A DNA stretch of 64,000 nt from Burkholderia sp. 8Y (lineage in GTDB: Bacteria > Pseudomonadota > Gammaproteobacteria > Burkholderiales > Burkholderiaceae): contig NZ_LR733519.1 in assembly GCF_902506145.1 (NCBI RefSeq), positions 1,772,314-1,836,313 of the forward strand. Direction: 5' to 3'. This document shows positions 62,597-64,000 of this stretch, in pieces; position 1 is the first letter of the stretch; every line of letters begins with the position of its first letter. The position numbers and the translations under genes were made by a program. The notes under the pieces were generated by a model. The model saw only the letters and a program-made list of their open reading frames with translations, ran no database searches and was not told where the DNA came from.

Positions 62597-62944
62597 GTGG
62601 ATGATGACCGTGACGATATGGACAGCGCGACGCAAACCACCGCGGCGGGGCTGATACGCCTCGCAACGGTGATTTCGGCTTTGGCGCGCGACGGCGCGGT
62701 GGACACGCGCTTCGGCGCCAAGCTCTTTAAGCGGCTCGACAAGGAAGCGCGGCGCGTGGCGGCCGGCGGCGAGCTGGCCTGCGAGGAAGCCGACCGCGAT
62801 GCGCTCTTCGCCGCGCTCGGCGAACTCGACGTCGCCCTGCGGCAGCGCGACGCCGCCTCGCTTGTTCAGGCTAACGCGCGCCTGCGTGAGAGCGAAGAGG
62901 GCGCCGCTAAACGCCGCAAGGGAAAGCGCGAAACGAGCGCGTAA
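62597..62944 (+). CDS. Hypothetical helical protein
   Basis: A 115-residue protein predicted to be mostly helical (TAAGLIRLATVISALARDG, FGAKLFKRLDKEARRVAAGG, RDALFAALGELDVALRQRD) with a basic C-terminal tail (AKRRKGKRE). GTG at 62597 with GGAGAAGG upstream is my choice; ATG at 62618 and an earlier frame start at 62486 are alternatives. I recognise no family. Confidence 0.55.
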   Translation: MDDDRDDMDSATQTTAAGLIRLATVISALARDGAVDTRFGAKLFKRLDKEARRVAAGGELACEEADRDALFAALGELDVALRQRDAASLVQANARLRESEEGAAKRRKGKRETSA

Positions 62945-63018
62945 GCGGGTGCCTGAGCGGGCATCCGAGCGGGCGCGGATCGTGCGAGAGGGCGGGCAGA
63001 TGAATTCATCGACTCGTC

Positions 63019-63450
63019 ATGCCTGTGAACTTGCACTCCCCCCGATGCGCCCTGTGGACCAATCGCAGTATCGACGTCGATCTCCCGTGCTGGCGGATTC
63101 TCGTCGTCGATGACAATGCCTCCAGTGCCGAGGCGCTTGCCGCGGCGCTCGCCGCCGACGGATTCGAAACGCGGATCGCCCTCTCGGGCGTCGACGCGCT
63201 CCATGCCGTGGACGGTTGGGTACCGCACATCGTCATTCTCGATATCAGCATGCCGGAGCACGACGGCTTCGCTACTGCGCGGGTTTTGCGGCGCATCGCC
63301 CGCACGCGCGACGCGGGGATCGTCGCGTTTACCGCGCTCGGCGAGGAACTCGTGCGTACTCAGGGCCTGCACGCAGGCTTTGACGGGTACTGCCAGAAAG
63401 GCAATTCGCCCGCCACGCTGGTTCATCTGATGCAGCGGCTCGTCCACTGA
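63019..63450 (+). CDS. Single-domain response regulator
   Basis: A 143-residue receiver domain with no output domain. It has the acidic pocket (VVDDN), phospho-acceptor Asp in VILDISMPEHDG, Thr in AFTALG and Lys in CQKGN. About 24 residues precede the domain. No kinase is adjacent, so it may act in a phosphorelay with a hybrid kinase such as that at 30429 (inference) or by protein contact. Confidence 0.87.
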   Translation: MPVNLHSPRCALWTNRSIDVDLPCWRILVVDDNASSAEALAAALAADGFETRIALSGVDALHAVDGWVPHIVILDISMPEHDGFATARVLRRIARTRDAGIVAFTALGEELVRTQGLHAGFDGYCQKGNSPATLVHLMQRLVH

Positions 63451-63747
63451 TAGCGCCCAGAATCGGTGCTTTTGCGGCCCGATCGGCGGAATAATTGTTC
63501 CGTCCCCGAAGAACAACGTGGCGCTGCGGAGCCCTCGTTCAAGCCTTACACAGCAAGGCCGCCCAGCGTATTCGCACACCCGTACGGCCAGCGATTGTTG
63601 GCGCTGCGTGAATACTCTATTGAAATATATCGGGATAAAAAAACGATAGTAGGGGTATACACTGCATTCCATCGACGTAGCAGACAGTTTCTCGCAAGAC
63701 CGCTGCGGCGCTTTCTGATTGAACGTCAACCGTCTTTGGAGCTCACC

Positions 63748-64000
63748 ATGAAACGCAATCTTCTCGCTACCCTGCTTATCGCCGCTTCCGCCACCATCGC
63801 TGCGCCCGCTTTCGCAAGCGGCTACGGCCCGGCTCCGTTCTATCGCCCGGCTGTCGGCGCACCGACGTCGCAACAAGGCCCGAGCGCACAAGCCATCGCT
63901 GCCGATGAGCACGCACACGGCGCCGATGCCAACGCCTTCGGCGGCTCGCGTGATTCGCTGGCTCAATCCGGCGCACGTACCCAAGCAGCAAACAGCACCA
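63748..64000 (+). CDS. Small exported protein (3' end outside window)
   Basis: The window ends inside this gene; 84 codons are visible. A signal peptide (MKRNLLATLLIAASATIAAPAFA-S) is followed by a low-complexity mature part rich in Ala, Gln, Gly and Pro (YGPAPFYRPAVGAPTSQQG). GGAG precedes the ATG at 63748. The visible part shows no family resemblance I can name, though Burkholderiales have many DUF4148-like exported proteins of this size. Confidence 0.75.
   Translation, partial: MKRNLLATLLIAASATIAAPAFASGYGPAPFYRPAVGAPTSQQGPSAQAIAADEHAHGADANAFGGSRDSLAQSGARTQAANST

Noticed and set aside
1..64000. CRISPR arrays, insertion sequences, prophage or integrase genes
   Set aside because: No regularly spaced repeats, transposase, integrase or phage structural genes were found on either strand.

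Overview
The window is a GC-rich chromosomal segment from a Burkholderiales bacterium, most likely Paraburkholderia or Caballeronia. The basis is the family content: DUF4148 exported proteins, DUF3175, DUF2795, MocR and GlxA regulators, and a class II ribonucleotide reductase, all read by eye. I see no rRNA, tRNA, insertion sequence, CRISPR array or integrase. Both ends cut through genes for small exported proteins.

Layout. 1-6.6 kb: a DUF4148 fragment, CDP-diacylglycerol diphosphatase, a YjbQ protein, an nfeD/SPFH membrane-protease pair, an AhpD-like protein and an omega-aminotransferase. 6.6-22 kb: a divergent MocR regulator with a direct-repeat operator, an amino-acid-binding protein, two small heat-shock proteins, a ketopantoate-reductase-like protein, a MazG-like pyrophosphohydrolase, an acyl-CoA dehydrogenase, several small hypotheticals, a zinc metallopeptidase, an FAD oxidoreductase and an acetyl-CoA hydrolase/CoA-transferase. 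22-33 kb: a FUSC exporter with a divergent LysR regulator, an iron-uptake pair (TonB receptor and PiuC) under a Fur-box-like site, an ammonium transporter and a hybrid histidine kinase. 33-37.5 kb: a sorbosone-dehydrogenase-like operon, DUF3175, a UdgX-type uracil-DNA glycosylase, a very small orphan pqqA and several small hydrophilic proteins. 37.5-47.2 kb: a GAF-GGDEF-EAL protein, GlxA regulator/isonitrile-hydratase-like pair, a solute-binding protein without a visible signal peptide, MobB and a B12-dependent ribonucleotide reductase.

47.6-60.2 kb is the most distinctive part. A five-gene chaperone-usher fimbrial cluster is followed by two tiny genes (53650 and 54237) encoding paralogous peptides with near-identical 17-residue double-glycine leaders. 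Next come a divergent LpxL/LPLAT-like protein whose acyltransferase motif lacks its acidic residue, an HlyD-like adaptor, an ABC exporter with an intact C39 leader peptidase, and a TolC-like outer-membrane protein. Together these look like a complete type I system that matures and exports two small peptides; I do not recognise it as a described system. The segment closes with a TetR regulator and twin operators beside a DUF1348 gene, a ZntB-like transporter, a single-domain response regulator and a truncated exported protein.
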